Below are positions 9,074 through 18,066 of a stretch of DNA of 64,000 nucleotides, one piece after another. The translations under genes and the position numbers were made by a program. Source of the stretch: Qipengyuania xiapuensis (GTDB lineage Bacteria > Pseudomonadota > Alphaproteobacteria > Sphingomonadales > Sphingomonadaceae); assembly GCF_019711395.1 (NCBI RefSeq), contig NZ_JAIGNL010000001.1:806001-870000 (forward strand), in the 5' to 3' direction. The notes under the pieces were generated by a model, which saw nothing but the letters and a program-made list of their open reading frames with translations, was not told where the DNA came from and did not search any database. The stretch's first letter is position 1, and every line of letters begins with the position of its first letter.

Positions 9074-9829
9074 ATGGCAAAAACCGGAACCATCTTCCTT
9101 GTCGGCGCGGGGCCGGGCGATCCCGACCTGCTGACGCTGCGCGCGGCAAGGCTCATCGAAAAGGCGCAGGTCGTCGTCCATGACGGCCTCGTCGATCCCG
9201 CAATCCTCGAGCTCACGCACCCCCATGCGGAGCTGATTTCGGTCGCCAAGCGGCGCTCGAAGCACACTCTCCCGCAGGAAGAGATCAACCGGCTGCTGGT
9301 TGCCTATGCCCGCAGCGGCGTCGATGTCGTGCGGCTGAAAGGCGGCGATCCCTTCATCTTCGGCCGCGGCGGCGAGGAAGCCGAAGAAGCGCGCGCCGAG
9401 GGCATCCGCGTCGAGGTCGTCCCCGGTATCAGCGCCGCCAATGGCGCGGCCGCCGCATCGCAGATCGCGCTCACGCACCGCGACGCCTCGAGCATCGTCA
9501 GCTTCGTCGCCGGCCAGTGCAAGGGCCTGAAGGACCAGGACTGGGCAGGGCTCGCAGGCAAGGGCCGCACGCTGGTGATCTACATGGGCGTGAAGACCGC
9601 GCCGCAGATCGCCGAAAAGCTGATGGAAGACGGCCTTGCGCCCGACCTGCCGGTTGCCGTCATCGAAAACGGCGCGCGCCCGAATATGCGTGTGCTGCGC
9701 GGCTCGCTTGCCGCTCTCCCGGAAATCGTCGAGCGTCAGCAGGTCGTCAGCCCGGCGCTGATCGTCATCGGCGAAGTGACCGCGCGCGAGGATGCGCTGG
9801 CGCAGATCGCGGTGGAGGCATCGGCATGA
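9074..9829 (+). CDS. cobA: Uroporphyrinogen-III C-methyltransferase (stand-alone SUMT)
   Basis: 251 residues. It methylates uroporphyrinogen III to precorrin-2, the first step to siroheme for sulfite reductase. The SAM-binding GAGPGDPDLLTLRA loop is at the N terminus; RLKGGDPFIFGRGGEE and the PGIS motif follow. The ATG at 9074 is chosen to give the normal family N terminus; a TTG 36 bases earlier only adds an atypical extension. First gene of the sulfate-assimilation operon; its stop overlaps the next start (ATGA). The dehydrogenase partner is encoded about 30 kb away at 38.9-39.7 kb. Confidence 0.95.
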   Translation: MAKTGTIFLVGAGPGDPDLLTLRAARLIEKAQVVVHDGLVDPAILELTHPHAELISVAKRRSKHTLPQEEINRLLVAYARSGVDVVRLKGGDPFIFGRGGEEAEEARAEGIRVEVVPGISAANGAAAASQIALTHRDASSIVSFVAGQCKGLKDQDWAGLAGKGRTLVIYMGVKTAPQIAEKLMEDGLAPDLPVAVIENGARPNMRVLRGSLAALPEIVERQQVVSPALIVIGEVTAREDALAQIAVEASA

Positions 9830-10122
9830 GGATCCTCACCGGAAACGACCTCAAGACCGGAGCGGTGACCTGGTGGACCGGCCAGGATTGGTCGCTCCAT
9901 GTCGAAAATGCCGTCGACGTGACCGGCAGCGAGGACGAGATCGCCCGCCGCGAGGAATCCGCCCGTAGGGTCAACGTGCCCTATGCGATCGATGCCGAAC
10001 TGCACGAGGGCAAGCCCCGTCCGGCGCATATCAAGGACCGCGTCCGCGCATTGGGCCCGACCGTGCGCCCCGATCTCACTCTCAAACCGGCCGATCCCGA
10101 TATCGGCAACTGGGTGATCTGA
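9826..10122 (+). CDS. DUF2849 domain protein
   Basis: 98 residues. Small soluble protein of the DUF2849 family, which in alphaproteobacteria nearly always sits between the uroporphyrinogen methyltransferase and the sulfite reductase. It overlaps cobA by ATGA and cysI by TGATG, so translation is coupled on both sides. The constant position suggests a helper for siroheme delivery or sulfite reductase assembly; this is inference from context only. Confidence 0.92.
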   Translation: MRILTGNDLKTGAVTWWTGQDWSLHVENAVDVTGSEDEIARREESARRVNVPYAIDAELHEGKPRPAHIKDRVRALGPTVRPDLTLKPADPDIGNWVI

Positions 10123-11753
10123 TGTATCTCTACGATCAATACGACCAGCGACAAGTCGATGCCCGCGTGGAGGAATTCCGCGACCAGGCCCGCCGCCGCC
10201 TCGAAGGCAAGCTGACCGAGGACCAGTTCAAGCCACTGCGGCTGATGAATGGCCTCTACCTCCAGCTCCACGCCTATATGCTGCGCGTCGCCATTCCCTA
10301 TGGCACGCTGAACAGCCGCCAGATGCACGCGCTGGCCGACATCGCGGACAGGTACGACCGCGGCTACGGCCACTTCACCACGCGCCAGAACATCCAGTAC
10401 AACTGGATCAAGCTGGAAGAGGCCGCCGATTTGCTGGCCGATCTCGCCAAGGTCGAGATGCACGCCATTCAGACCAGCGGCAACTGCATCCGCAACATCA
10501 GCTCCGACCATTTCGCCGGCGCTGCTTCGGACGAGCTTGTGGACCCGCGCCCTTATGCGGAACTGCTGCGCCAGTGGTCGAGCTTCCATCCCGAATTCAG
10601 CTACCTCCCGCGCAAGTTCAAGATCGCAGTGATCGCCAGCGACACCGACCGCGCGGCGATGCGCCTCCACGATATCGGCATCCAGATCGTCCAGCAGGAC
10701 GGGGAGTTGGGCGCTGCTTTCTACGTGGGTGGCGGCATGGGCCGCACCCCGATGATCGCACCCTGCATCAAGGACTTCGTCCCGCTCGACCGGCTCGTCA
10801 CCTATGCCGAGGCAGTCCTGCGGGTCTACAACCGCTACGGACGGCGCGACAACAAGTACAAGGCGCGTATCAAGATCCTCGTCCACGAAATGGGCAAGGA
10901 CGAGTTTACGCAGGCCGTCGACGAGGAATTCGCGCGCATGCTCGACGAGGGCATCGAACCGCCCTTCGCCGAACTCGAACGCATCCGGACTTTCTTCGAG
11001 GACCCGCTTTTCGAAGCCGGTGCCAGCGAGGAGATCGACCGCGGCGATCCCGATTTCGCACTCTGGGTCGACCGCAATACGGTCGCTCACAAGGCTCCGG
11101 GATACGTCTCTGCGGTGATCAGCCTCAAGCCGGTCGGCGGCATTCCGGGCGATGCGACTTCGGAACAGATGCGCCTGATGGCCGATCTGGCGAAGGATTA
11201 CAGCTTCGACGAGCTGCGCGTCATGCACACGCAGAACATCGTCCTTCCGCATGTCCGCAAGGCCGATCTCCACGCGCTGTGGACCGCGCTCGACGGTGCA
11301 GGACTGGGCGCGCCCAATCTCGACACGATCGAGGACATCATCGCCTGCCCAGGCCTCGACTATTGCAGCCTCGCCAATGCGCGCTCGATTCCCGTGGCGC
11401 AGAAGATTTCCGAGCGTTTCGCCGCCAACGGCAAGACCGAGGCGCTGGGGCAGCTCAAGCTGAAGATCTCGGGCTGCATCAATGCCTGCGGCCACCACCA
11501 CGCGGGACACATCGGTATCCTCGGCGTCGACCGTAAGGGTGTCGAGAACTACCAGCTCCTGCTCGGCGGGAGCGAGGCCGAAGACGTCAGCCTCGCCAAG
11601 ATCACCGGTCCCGGTTTCGACGAGGCCGGCATCGTCGACGCGGTCGAAACCGCTGCCGACGTTTACCTGCGCGAACGCGAAGACGGCGAGCGCTTCCTCG
11701 ACACCTACCGCCGCATCGGCATGACCCCATTCAAGGAGGCGCTTTATGGCTGA
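10122..11753 (+). CDS. cysI: Sulfite reductase hemoprotein (nitrite/sulfite reductase family)
   Basis: 543 residues. Six-electron reduction of sulfite to sulfide using siroheme and a [4Fe-4S] cluster. The cluster cysteines are visible as C409-x5-C415 and C452-x3-C456 (ACPGLDYC and SGCINACGHH), and FTTRQNIQYNWI is a siroheme-binding signature of the N-terminal half. No flavoprotein subunit is encoded nearby, so the electron donor may be ferredoxin or an unlinked reductase. It overlaps DUF934 by 8 bases. Confidence 0.95.
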   Translation: MYLYDQYDQRQVDARVEEFRDQARRRLEGKLTEDQFKPLRLMNGLYLQLHAYMLRVAIPYGTLNSRQMHALADIADRYDRGYGHFTTRQNIQYNWIKLEEAADLLADLAKVEMHAIQTSGNCIRNISSDHFAGAASDELVDPRPYAELLRQWSSFHPEFSYLPRKFKIAVIASDTDRAAMRLHDIGIQIVQQDGELGAAFYVGGGMGRTPMIAPCIKDFVPLDRLVTYAEAVLRVYNRYGRRDNKYKARIKILVHEMGKDEFTQAVDEEFARMLDEGIEPPFAELERIRTFFEDPLFEAGASEEIDRGDPDFALWVDRNTVAHKAPGYVSAVISLKPVGGIPGDATSEQMRLMADLAKDYSFDELRVMHTQNIVLPHVRKADLHALWTALDGAGLGAPNLDTIEDIIACPGLDYCSLANARSIPVAQKISERFAANGKTEALGQLKLKISGCINACGHHHAGHIGILGVDRKGVENYQLLLGGSEAEDVSLAKITGPGFDEAGIVDAVETAADVYLREREDGERFLDTYRRIGMTPFKEALYG

Positions 11754-12192
11754 CCTTTCCTCCGGAACCGACACGCTCATTCGCTACCGCGAGGACGATC
11801 CCGTCGATCACGCGGCAGTGACCGTGGATTCCTTCCTCGACCAGTCATCGGCCAGCGCGGTTCGCGTCGAGCCGGGTGATGACGCGCGCGAGTTGATCCC
11901 GCATCTGGAACGCCTTTCGCTGGTCGAAGTGAACTTTCCCGCCTTCGGCGATGGGCGCGGCTATTCCTCCGCCCGGCTCCTGCGCGAAGCGGGATATGAT
12001 GGCGAACTTCGGGCGGTGGGCGATGTGCTGGTCGACCAGGTCGCCTATATGCGCCGCTGCGGTTTCGATGCGTTCGATCCGGACGCCCCGCTCAACGAGG
12101 ATGACCTCGAAGCGGCCTTCAACCGCTGGCCCGAAGTCTACCAGTCGGCCGCCGACGAGCGCACGCCGATCTGGAGCAAGAGGCACGCGTGA
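11746..12192 (+). CDS. DUF934 domain protein of the cys operon
   Basis: 148 residues. DUF934 proteins occur almost only between sulfite reductase and cysH in alpha- and betaproteobacteria. The sequence shows the conserved FPAFGDGRGYSSARLLRE motif and an acidic C-terminal half ending near WSKRHA. Function is not established. The start overlaps cysI by 8 bases and the end overlaps the cysH GTG start (GTGA). Confidence 0.92.
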   Translation: MADLSSGTDTLIRYREDDPVDHAAVTVDSFLDQSSASAVRVEPGDDARELIPHLERLSLVEVNFPAFGDGRGYSSARLLREAGYDGELRAVGDVLVDQVAYMRRCGFDAFDPDAPLNEDDLEAAFNRWPEVYQSAADERTPIWSKRHA

Positions 12193-12944
12193 ACGACGCA
12201 CGCGCCATCGACCGGCTCGACACCGGGCCGCGGTTCACGGAGCATGACGCAATCCGGCTGAACCGCATGTTCCGCGGGAGTGAGACCGAGGAGTGGCTGG
12301 GTGCCGTCCTCGAAGGCAATCTCGCGGGCGACGTGGCGATGGTATCCAGCTTCGGCGCGGAAAGCGCAGTGCTGCTGCACCTCGTCTCGCGGATCGATGC
12401 TTCGGTCCCGGTTCTATTTCTCGAGACGGGCAAGCACTTCGCGGAGACGCTGGCCTATCGCGACCTGCTGGCGGAGCGTTTCGGGCTGAACCTCGTCAAT
12501 CTCTATCCCGATATCGAGGAGCTGCAAGCGCGCGACGAAAGCGGCCTCAGGTGGTCGTACGATCCGGACGGCTGCTGCGAGCTGCGCAAGGTCCGCCCGC
12601 TCGAAAAGGCGCTCGCCCGCTACGATGCGAGCTTCACGGGCCGCAAGGCCTTCCAGTCCTCGACGCGCGCCAACCTGCCGCGCTTCGAGCTCGACACTTC
12701 GGATGCACAGGGCCGGTTGAAGATAAACCCGCTGATCGACTGGGATGCGGAGCGGATCACAGCCTATTTCGAAGAGCACGACTTGCCTCGCCACCCCCTG
12801 GTGGAGCGCGGCTACGCCTCGATCGGCTGTTCGCCCTGTACACGCGCCGTCGCTCCCGGAGAGGACCCGCGTGCAGGCCGCTGGGCAGGCTGGGACAAGG
12901 TCGAGTGCGGCATCCACAAGCCGGGCGAAGAACCCTTCCTGTGA
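12189..12944 (+). CDS. cysH: Assimilatory APS/PAPS reductase
   Basis: 251 residues with a PP-loop fold: SSFGAESAVLLHL near residue 55 is the pyrophosphate loop. C129-C130 together with C214-x2-C217 are the four [4Fe-4S] ligands, and C240 in ECGIHK is the catalytic cysteine. The iron-sulfur cysteines mark it as the APS-type reductase, which reduces adenylylsulfate to sulfite with thioredoxin. GTG start at 12189 overlapping the DUF934 stop. Last gene of the operon, followed by a hairpin. Confidence 0.94.
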   Translation: MNDARAIDRLDTGPRFTEHDAIRLNRMFRGSETEEWLGAVLEGNLAGDVAMVSSFGAESAVLLHLVSRIDASVPVLFLETGKHFAETLAYRDLLAERFGLNLVNLYPDIEELQARDESGLRWSYDPDGCCELRKVRPLEKALARYDASFTGRKAFQSSTRANLPRFELDTSDAQGRLKINPLIDWDAERITAYFEEHDLPRHPLVERGYASIGCSPCTRAVAPGEDPRAGRWAGWDKVECGIHKPGEEPFL

Positions 12945-12955
12945 CCTGACGCAAA

Positions 12956-12988
12956 GAAGGCACCGGGGCCGAAGCCGCCGGTGCCTTC
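12956..12988. terminator. Hairpin between cysH and a convergent lipoprotein gene
   Basis: An 11-bp perfect stem, GAAGGCACCGG (12956-12966) with CCGGTGCCTTC (12978-12988), with a further GGC/GCC pairing in the loop. No long T run follows on the plus strand; on the minus strand it is followed by TTT. It lies 12 bases after the cysH stop and 17 bases before the end of the convergent gene, so it probably serves both. Confidence 0.7.
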
Positions 12989-13004
12989 TATCATTGGATT
13001 GGCG

Positions 13005-13424
13005 TCAGCTTTCGACGCGTTCGACGATTGCGGTCTCGCCCTTGTCGTTGACCGAAGTCCAGACGCCGTCCTCGCCGATCTGCTCGGTGTTGCACTTGCG
13101 CGTTCCGTCGTCGTCCTCGCTGATGTAGGCCTCGTCGATCGTCGTGCAGTATTGGTCCGGCGAGGGCTGTTCCCACCTGCCGGTTTCGGTCACTTCGCCG
13201 TCCTTGGTGGTGACATAGGTCCCGTCGGCCTTGACCTCTTCCATGTAGACGTCGCCTGCCTCGGTCGTGACCCGGTACATTCCGGGCGTTTCGGCACCGT
13301 CGGCAGCGAGCGCGGCGGCTTCGGTTTCGGCAGCTTCGGTGGTTTCGACGACCGGTTCGGCTTCTTCCGCCTGCGAGCAGGCAGCAATGGCCAGCGCACT
13401 GGCCACGATCAGCAAATTCCTCAT
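13005..13424 (-). CDS. Small lipoprotein of unknown function
   Basis: 139 residues. The N terminus MRNLLIVASALAIAAC is a lipoprotein signal with the modified Cys at about 17, followed by a Glu/Ala/Thr-rich linker (20-60). The globular remainder holds two further Cys (DQYC and RKC). The ATG at 13424 is set by GGAGA six bases upstream. Likely anchored in the envelope; no family recognised. Confidence 0.8.
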   Translation of the reverse strand: MRNLLIVASALAIAACSQAEEAEPVVETTEAAETEAAALAADGAETPGMYRVTTEAGDVYMEEVKADGTYVTTKDGEVTETGRWEQPSPDQYCTTIDEAYISEDDDGTRKCNTEQIGEDGVWTSVNDKGETAIVERVES

Positions 13425-13567
13425 GAGATTCTCCACTCGCGACCCATGACGAACAGGCGGACTTTTCCGCTCACGACTCGCGACCCCCGCGAGCGAGGGT
13501 AGGCGGAAAAGGGGCAAAGGCAATCGGGGCGGCCTAAGCCTTCGTTTTCACAGGGTTTTGCAGGAGA

Positions 13568-14473
13568 TCAGAGCCAGCCTTCGCGCTCATACCAGCGGGC
13601 AGTTGCCGCAAGCCCCTCCGGTCCCGGAAGGCGCGGTGTCCATATCTCGGCTGGCACTGCGCGCTCGGGGAGGCACACCCAGTCGGGGTGCACCATGTAT
13701 CCGACGCGGTCGGGCGTGAGCTTTGCCTTGTCGCCGCGCAGGAGCCGGTCACCCTTGGCCGCGAGCTTCAGGAGCGGGGCGGGGATATTCGGTGCCAGCA
13801 CCCTCTTCCCTACTGCCTGGCCGATAAGCTTGGCCAATTCGCCATGTTCATAGCCGCCGCTGCGGGCGTCATCCGGTTCGAGTGTCGCGCCGGTGGCGGT
13901 TCCGGCAGGGGCGAGCGCGAGCAGGCATTCGGCGAGGTCGTCGACATGGATGATCGAGGTGCTGCCCTTGGGCGGGACGGGCACCAAACCGTATTTCGCC
14001 GACCGGAAAAGCTCGAACATGTCCTTGTCGCGCGGGCCGTAAACGGCCGGCGGGCGGACGATGGTGAAGTCGAGCCCGCTAGTCTCGACGAAGGCTTCGG
14101 CATTGGCCTTGGACGCACCGTAGAGCGAAAGCGAAGGCTCGCGCGCCGAGAGTGAACTTGTGAAGACGAAGCGGGGCACATCTGCGCGCTTCGCCGCGTG
14201 CAGCAGCCTGCGTGTGCCGATCACGTTGGCTTCCTCGAACTCGGCGGGATCCGGCGTGTTGGTAAGGCCGGCGACATGGACGATCGCCTCCGCTCCCCGG
14301 ACCAGTTGTTCGAGCGAAGGCGAATCCGAAAGACTGCCCTCGACCCAGATCACACCGTCGCGCGGTGCCTGTTCGCGCCGGGTCAGCGCGCGGACGGGCA
14401 AACCCGCCTTTGCAGCGGCATCGAGCACCGCCTGGCCGACAAAACCGGTCGCTCCAGTCAGTGCGATCGTCAT
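13568..14473 (-). CDS. NAD(P)-dependent epimerase/dehydratase (extended SDR)
   Basis: 301 residues. Rossmann motif GATGFVGQA at the N terminus and the active YGASKANAE (Y-x3-K) near residue 130, followed by RPPAVYGPRD. Sequences of this kind are close to the NDUFA9-like atypical SDRs, which bind NAD(P)H without a settled reaction. The ATG at 14473 overlaps the proB stop (ATGA), so it is cotranscribed with proB and obgE. The exact substrate cannot be read from the sequence. Confidence 0.88.
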   Translation of the reverse strand: MTIALTGATGFVGQAVLDAAAKAGLPVRALTRREQAPRDGVIWVEGSLSDSPSLEQLVRGAEAIVHVAGLTNTPDPAEFEEANVIGTRRLLHAAKRADVPRFVFTSSLSAREPSLSLYGASKANAEAFVETSGLDFTIVRPPAVYGPRDKDMFELFRSAKYGLVPVPPKGSTSIIHVDDLAECLLALAPAGTATGATLEPDDARSGGYEHGELAKLIGQAVGKRVLAPNIPAPLLKLAAKGDRLLRGDKAKLTPDRVGYMVHPDWVCLPERAVPAEIWTPRLPGPEGLAATARWYEREGWL

Positions 14474-15591
14474 GCGCGCACCATGTGATCGCGGTGCACC
14501 ACCGCGGCGCGCGGTGCGTAACCTAGCTTTTCGGCCTGTTCCTCTTCCCTCAGCCCGAGGATGGCGCGGCATTCGCTTGCGGCATATTCGACGAGACCCT
14601 GTCCGAGCCTCTCGCCCTTCGCGCCGTGGATCGCGACGAGGTCACCCCGGCGGAAATCGCCCTCGACATCGGTGAGACCTGCGGCAAGAACGCTCGCTCC
14701 CTCGGCGAGAGCGGCAGTGCAACCGGCATCGACGGTGAGGACGCCGGCCGGCGCGAGACGGCCCGAGAGCCAGGCCTTGCGTGCATTCTCGTCGCCTTGC
14801 GGCAGGAAGAGCGTTCCGCGACCTGCATCGATGGCTTTCGCGATCGGTGCCTCGTGCGTGCCATTGACGATGGCGAGCGCGATACCTGCGCGCTCCGCGA
14901 TGCGGGCCGCCTGCAGTTTTGCGATCATCCCGCCCGAGCCGAGGCCCGATGTCGAATCCGCGCTGGCCATGGCAATGATTTCGGGGGTCACACCCTCGAC
15001 GCGTTCGACCAGCTGCGCGCCGTCTTCTTCGGGGTGGCGATCATAGAGACCGTCGACATCGGAGAGCAGCAGGACGGCCTCGGCCTGCGCTGCCTGTGCC
15101 ACGCGCGCGGCGAGCCTGTCGTTGTCGCCGAAGCGGATTTCTTCCGTGGCTACGCTGTCGTTCTCGTTGACAACGGGGATGGCTTCCGCAGCGATCAGCC
15201 GTTCCAGCGTGGCCGAAGCGTTGAGGTAGCGTCGGCGGTCCTCGAGATCGTCCAGCGTGACCAGCATCTGCGCTGCGACAAGGTCATGCGCGCCAAGAGC
15301 GTCCGACCACAGACGCGCCAGTTCGACTTGCCCCACGGATGCAGCCGCCTGCGCATCGGCGAGGCTCCCGCGGCCGCCCTTGGGCAGGCCCAGTTTCGCG
15401 GCGCCCAGCGCAATCGCACCTGAGGACACGACGATGATCTCAGTGCCCTTGGCCTTCAGTCCGGAGAGTTCCTTCGCCAGAGTGGCGAGCCAGTCACCGC
15501 GCGCCTTGCCATTCTCGATCAGCAGCGCAGAGCCGACCTTGACCACGAGGCGCTTCGCCTCGGCGAGTTCGGAAAGCGTGGTGACCGTCAT
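14470..15591 (-). CDS. proB: Glutamate 5-kinase
   Basis: 373 residues. First step of proline synthesis, phosphorylating L-glutamate. An amino-acid kinase domain (1-260) has VVKVGSALL, SSGAIALG and the VVNENDSVATEEIRFGDND segment. A C-terminal PUA domain (about 280-370) follows. The ATG at 15591 lies 6 bases after the obgE stop. The obgE-proB order is common in alphaproteobacteria. Confidence 0.95.
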   Translation of the reverse strand: MTVTTLSELAEAKRLVVKVGSALLIENGKARGDWLATLAKELSGLKAKGTEIIVVSSGAIALGAAKLGLPKGGRGSLADAQAAASVGQVELARLWSDALGAHDLVAAQMLVTLDDLEDRRRYLNASATLERLIAAEAIPVVNENDSVATEEIRFGDNDRLAARVAQAAQAEAVLLLSDVDGLYDRHPEEDGAQLVERVEGVTPEIIAMASADSTSGLGSGGMIAKLQAARIAERAGIALAIVNGTHEAPIAKAIDAGRGTLFLPQGDENARKAWLSGRLAPAGVLTVDAGCTAALAEGASVLAAGLTDVEGDFRRGDLVAIHGAKGERLGQGLVEYAASECRAILGLREEEQAEKLGYAPRAAVVHRDHMVRA

Positions 15592-15596
15592 GCGCG

Positions 15597-16658
15597 TCAG
15601 ATGGGCGACCACTCGCCGCCGCCGTCTTCCTCGGTGTTTTCCACCTCGGCGGCCTTGGTTTCGGTCGAGGTCCGCTCGGGCAGGTAGGAGAGGACAGCAT
15701 CGAGCAGTTCCTCGATACCCTCGCCCGTCGCGCCGGAAATGGAGAAAACCTTGTCCGCGCCTGCCGCCAGAAGTTCTTCGGCGAAGGCTTCGCCCAGTTC
15801 TGCGTCGGCTAGATCGAGCTTGTTCAGCGCGACCAGCTGCGGTTTGTCTTCCAGTCCTTCGCCATAGGCTTCGAGCTCGGCATTGACTGTCCGATAGGCA
15901 TCTGCGGGGTCTTCGCCCGCAATATCGATCAGGTGGATCAGCACGCGGCAACGCTCGATATGGCCGAGGAAGCGGTCGCCGATCCCTGCACCCTCCGCTG
16001 CGCCCGAAATCAGGCCGGGAATATCGGCCAGCACGAATTCGCGGCCCTTGTGGCGCACGACGCCCAGCTTCGGGATCAACGTGGTGAAGGCATAATGGCC
16101 GACCTTCGCCTTGGCGTTGGTGACCTGGTTGATGAAAGTGCTCTTGCCCGCATTGGGCAGACCGAGGAGGCCGACGTCAGCGAGCAGCTTCAGCCGCAGC
16201 CAGACCCACATTTCCTCGCCCGGTTCACCCGGCTGGTGCTGGCGCGGCGCGCGGTTGGTGCTCGACTTGTAGCTCGCATTCCCGCGGCCACCCATGCCGC
16301 CTTCGAGGAAGACGACTTCCTGTCCGACCTCGGTGAAATCGGCGAGGACTTCTTCCTTGTCCTCCGACAGTACCTGCGTGCCCACGGGCACTTCGATGAT
16401 CAGGTCGTCAGCGCCCGCGCCGGTACGGTCCTTGCCCATGCCGTGATCGCCACGCTTCGCCTTGAAGTGCTGCGTGTAGCGGAAGTCGATCAGCGTATTG
16501 AGGCCCTGCACGGCGCGGAACACGATATCGCCGCCCTTGCCGCCGTTGCCGCCGTCGGGACCGCCGTATTCGATATACTTTTCGCGCCGGAAACTGACGG
16601 CGCCGGGGCCACCCGCGCCGGACTTCAGATAGATCTTGGCTTGGTCGAGAAAATGCAT
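15597..16658 (-). CDS. obgE: GTPase Obg/CgtA
   Basis: 353 residues. Essential ribosome-associated GTPase. The Gly-rich Obg fold is at the N terminus (GGPDGGNGGKGGD, residues about 33-46). The G domain has GLPNAGKST (G1), DIPG (G3) and NKLD (G4). The C-terminal tail is acidic, without an extra OCT domain. First gene of the obgE-proB-epimerase unit; the 178-base region upstream is shared with a divergent gene. Confidence 0.96.
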   Translation of the reverse strand: MHFLDQAKIYLKSGAGGPGAVSFRREKYIEYGGPDGGNGGKGGDIVFRAVQGLNTLIDFRYTQHFKAKRGDHGMGKDRTGAGADDLIIEVPVGTQVLSEDKEEVLADFTEVGQEVVFLEGGMGGRGNASYKSSTNRAPRQHQPGEPGEEMWVWLRLKLLADVGLLGLPNAGKSTFINQVTNAKAKVGHYAFTTLIPKLGVVRHKGREFVLADIPGLISGAAEGAGIGDRFLGHIERCRVLIHLIDIAGEDPADAYRTVNAELEAYGEGLEDKPQLVALNKLDLADAELGEAFAEELLAAGADKVFSISGATGEGIEELLDAVLSYLPERTSTETKAAEVENTEEDGGGEWSPI

Positions 16659-16763
16659 GGAGCGCGCCCTAGACGGTTTTCCAATTCATGGCGAGCATAA
16701 CGAATGGGGCCGGAAAAGACGGCAATTCTGCTCGCGGGCGAAAATTTATCGCACGCCAGATGA

Positions 16764-16799
16764 ATTAAATCGCAAACGAGGTCCGTTTTCCTTTCAAGC
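16764..16799. promoter_or_regulatory. Shared bipartite element, copy 1
   Basis: ATTAA at 16764-16768, then 14 bases, then CCGTTTTCCTTTCAAGC at 16783-16799, ending 37 bases before an exported-protein gene. The same ATTAA, same 14-base spacing and identical 17-mer occur at 19879-19914 before another exported-protein gene. It is likely a promoter or operator; which factor reads it is unknown. Confidence 0.55.
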
Positions 16800-16836
16800 C
16801 GGTCGCAGGGGCGCCCGGCAGCAAAAGGAGAACGTC

Positions 16837-17181
16837 ATGAAACTCACCGCCACCTTGCCGATGATCGCCCTCGGCCTTGCCACTGCCGCGACTGCCGCAG
16901 TGCCGATGCTGCACGAAGAGAAGTACGCGCGCGACCAGGAAGCGCTGATCTTCACCAGCCCGATCGCCGGCATCGAGAACCGCTTCTGGTTCGACTACCG
17001 CATCGACATCACCGAAGCGCAGAAGGAACTCACCAGCGACCTTCGCCGCGCATCTGACATCGAAGACCTGCGTGATGCGTGGGAAGAATATGGTCACGAG
17101 CTCAAGGAAGAACGTGAGCACTACATCAAGGAAATGGCCGAGCGCGGTTATCGCTACGGCCAGGTGATCGTGGTCGAATAA
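16837..17181 (+). CDS. Small exported protein, unknown function
   Basis: 114 residues. An N-terminal signal peptide (MKLTATLPMIALGLATAATA, cleavage near residue 20) is followed by a charged, largely helical domain rich in Glu and Arg, without Cys. The ATG at 16837 has AAAGGAG nine bases upstream. It is followed by a strong terminator, so it is monocistronic. It shares an upstream element with the exported protein at 19969. No family recognised. Confidence 0.8.
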   Translation: MKLTATLPMIALGLATAATAAVPMLHEEKYARDQEALIFTSPIAGIENRFWFDYRIDITEAQKELTSDLRRASDIEDLRDAWEEYGHELKEEREHYIKEMAERGYRYGQVIVVE

Positions 17182-17236
17182 TCTCGAAAACCAAGTCCCA
17201 CGGCCTCGCGTGTCCCTGCGCGAGGCCGACCCTCGA

Positions 17237-17271
17237 GGAAGGACCGGTCGACCCGCCGGTCCTTCCTTTTT
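17237..17271 (+). terminator. Rho-independent terminator
   Basis: An 11-bp stem, GGAAGGACCGG (17237-17247) with CCGGTCCTTCC (17256-17266), an 8-base loop, then TTTTT (17267-17271). It ends the small exported-protein gene on the plus strand. Confidence 0.9.
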
Positions 17272-17292
17272 CGTGCCTGCGGCGAATTGCGC

Positions 17293-17331
17293 AAAAAGAA
17301 AGGTCGCGGTCCCGTTGGGGAGCGCGACCTT
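17293..17331 (-). terminator. Rho-independent terminator of the sigma/anti-sigma operon
   Basis: On the minus strand AAGGTCGCG (17331-17323) pairs with CGCGACCTT (17308-17300) and is followed by TCTTTTT. It lies 25 bases after the anti-sigma stop. Confidence 0.85.
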
Positions 17332-17355
17332 CACTGATGCAATTGAGAACGGGTC

Positions 17356-18066
17356 CTAGCGCCAGCCTGCTTCGCGAGCAGCCGCTTCGGCCCCGGCATC
17401 GAGGGCGGGCCCTGCAGAGAGTTCCTGTGCGATCGCGAGAATCTCGCCATCGCCAGCGCCAGCCATGCGGTATTCGGTTCCCGAGGCTTCGCTGCTTTCG
17501 CCGAGAGCTTCCAGTTTCCAGCCAGTCTCGTCGCGGCAGGCGATACCGCCACCTTCGGACCCGCTGAAGGCCCGGCAGAATTCGGCGTCGTCGTTACGGA
17601 AGCTCAGCAGGATGCGTGTATCGGCACCGCGCTGCTGCTCTGCCACCAGCGCTTGATCGAGCACGGAGGCGAGCTCGGCATCGGCATAGCCTTCGGGTCC
17701 TTCATCGCCGCGCGGCAAGAATACCGCGATGGCGAGCGAAGCAGCGAGGGCTGGGCCGGCAATCCAGCCCCAGCGCGGCATCTTGCGCTTCTCATCGCGG
17801 CGCTCTTTTGCTGCCGCGAAATCGACGACTTCGGCCGAAGCTTCGGTCTCTGCAGCCGGCTGCAACATTGCCGCTAGGTGCCCAGGGACCGGTTCTTCGG
17901 CGATCGGCTCGAAATGGCCCTTGAGCATCGCCTTGAGCGCGCGATGCTTGGCAACCTCTTCCATCAAAGCGGGATCGGCCGCGACTGCGGCGGCCACTTC
18001 AGCCTCGCGCTCACCTGTAAGCTGGCCGTCGGCAAAGGCAGCGAGTTCTTCGCTGGTGATGCTCAT
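17356..18066 (-). CDS. Transmembrane anti-sigma factor
   Basis: 236 residues. The N-terminal cytoplasmic part (1-95) starts SITSEELAAFADGQLTGER, typical of zinc-less anti-sigma domains that bind ECF sigma factors. One membrane helix (about 103-120, WGWIAGPALAASLAIAVFL) leads to a periplasmic domain with two Cys near residues 165-180 (EFC...IAC). It overlaps the sigma gene by ATGA, the usual coupling for such pairs. It should hold the sigma factor inactive until an envelope signal arrives. Confidence 0.88.
   Translation of the reverse strand: MSITSEELAAFADGQLTGEREAEVAAAVAADPALMEEVAKHRALKAMLKGHFEPIAEEPVPGHLAAMLQPAAETEASAEVVDFAAAKERRDEKRKMPRWGWIAGPALAASLAIAVFLPRGDEGPEGYADAELASVLDQALVAEQQRGADTRILLSFRNDDAEFCRAFSGSEGGGIACRDETGWKLEALGESSEASGTEYRMAGAGDGEILAIAQELSAGPALDAGAEAAAREAGWR

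Noticed and set aside
9981-11780. 599-codon open frame on the minus strand
   Set aside because: It is the complement of cysI, which has all expected motifs. Long antisense frames are common in GC-rich codon use and this one has no domain.
16764-16799. EcfG-type promoter GGAAC-N16-17-CGTT
   Set aside because: CGTT is present but there is no GGAAC at the right distance in either copy of the element.
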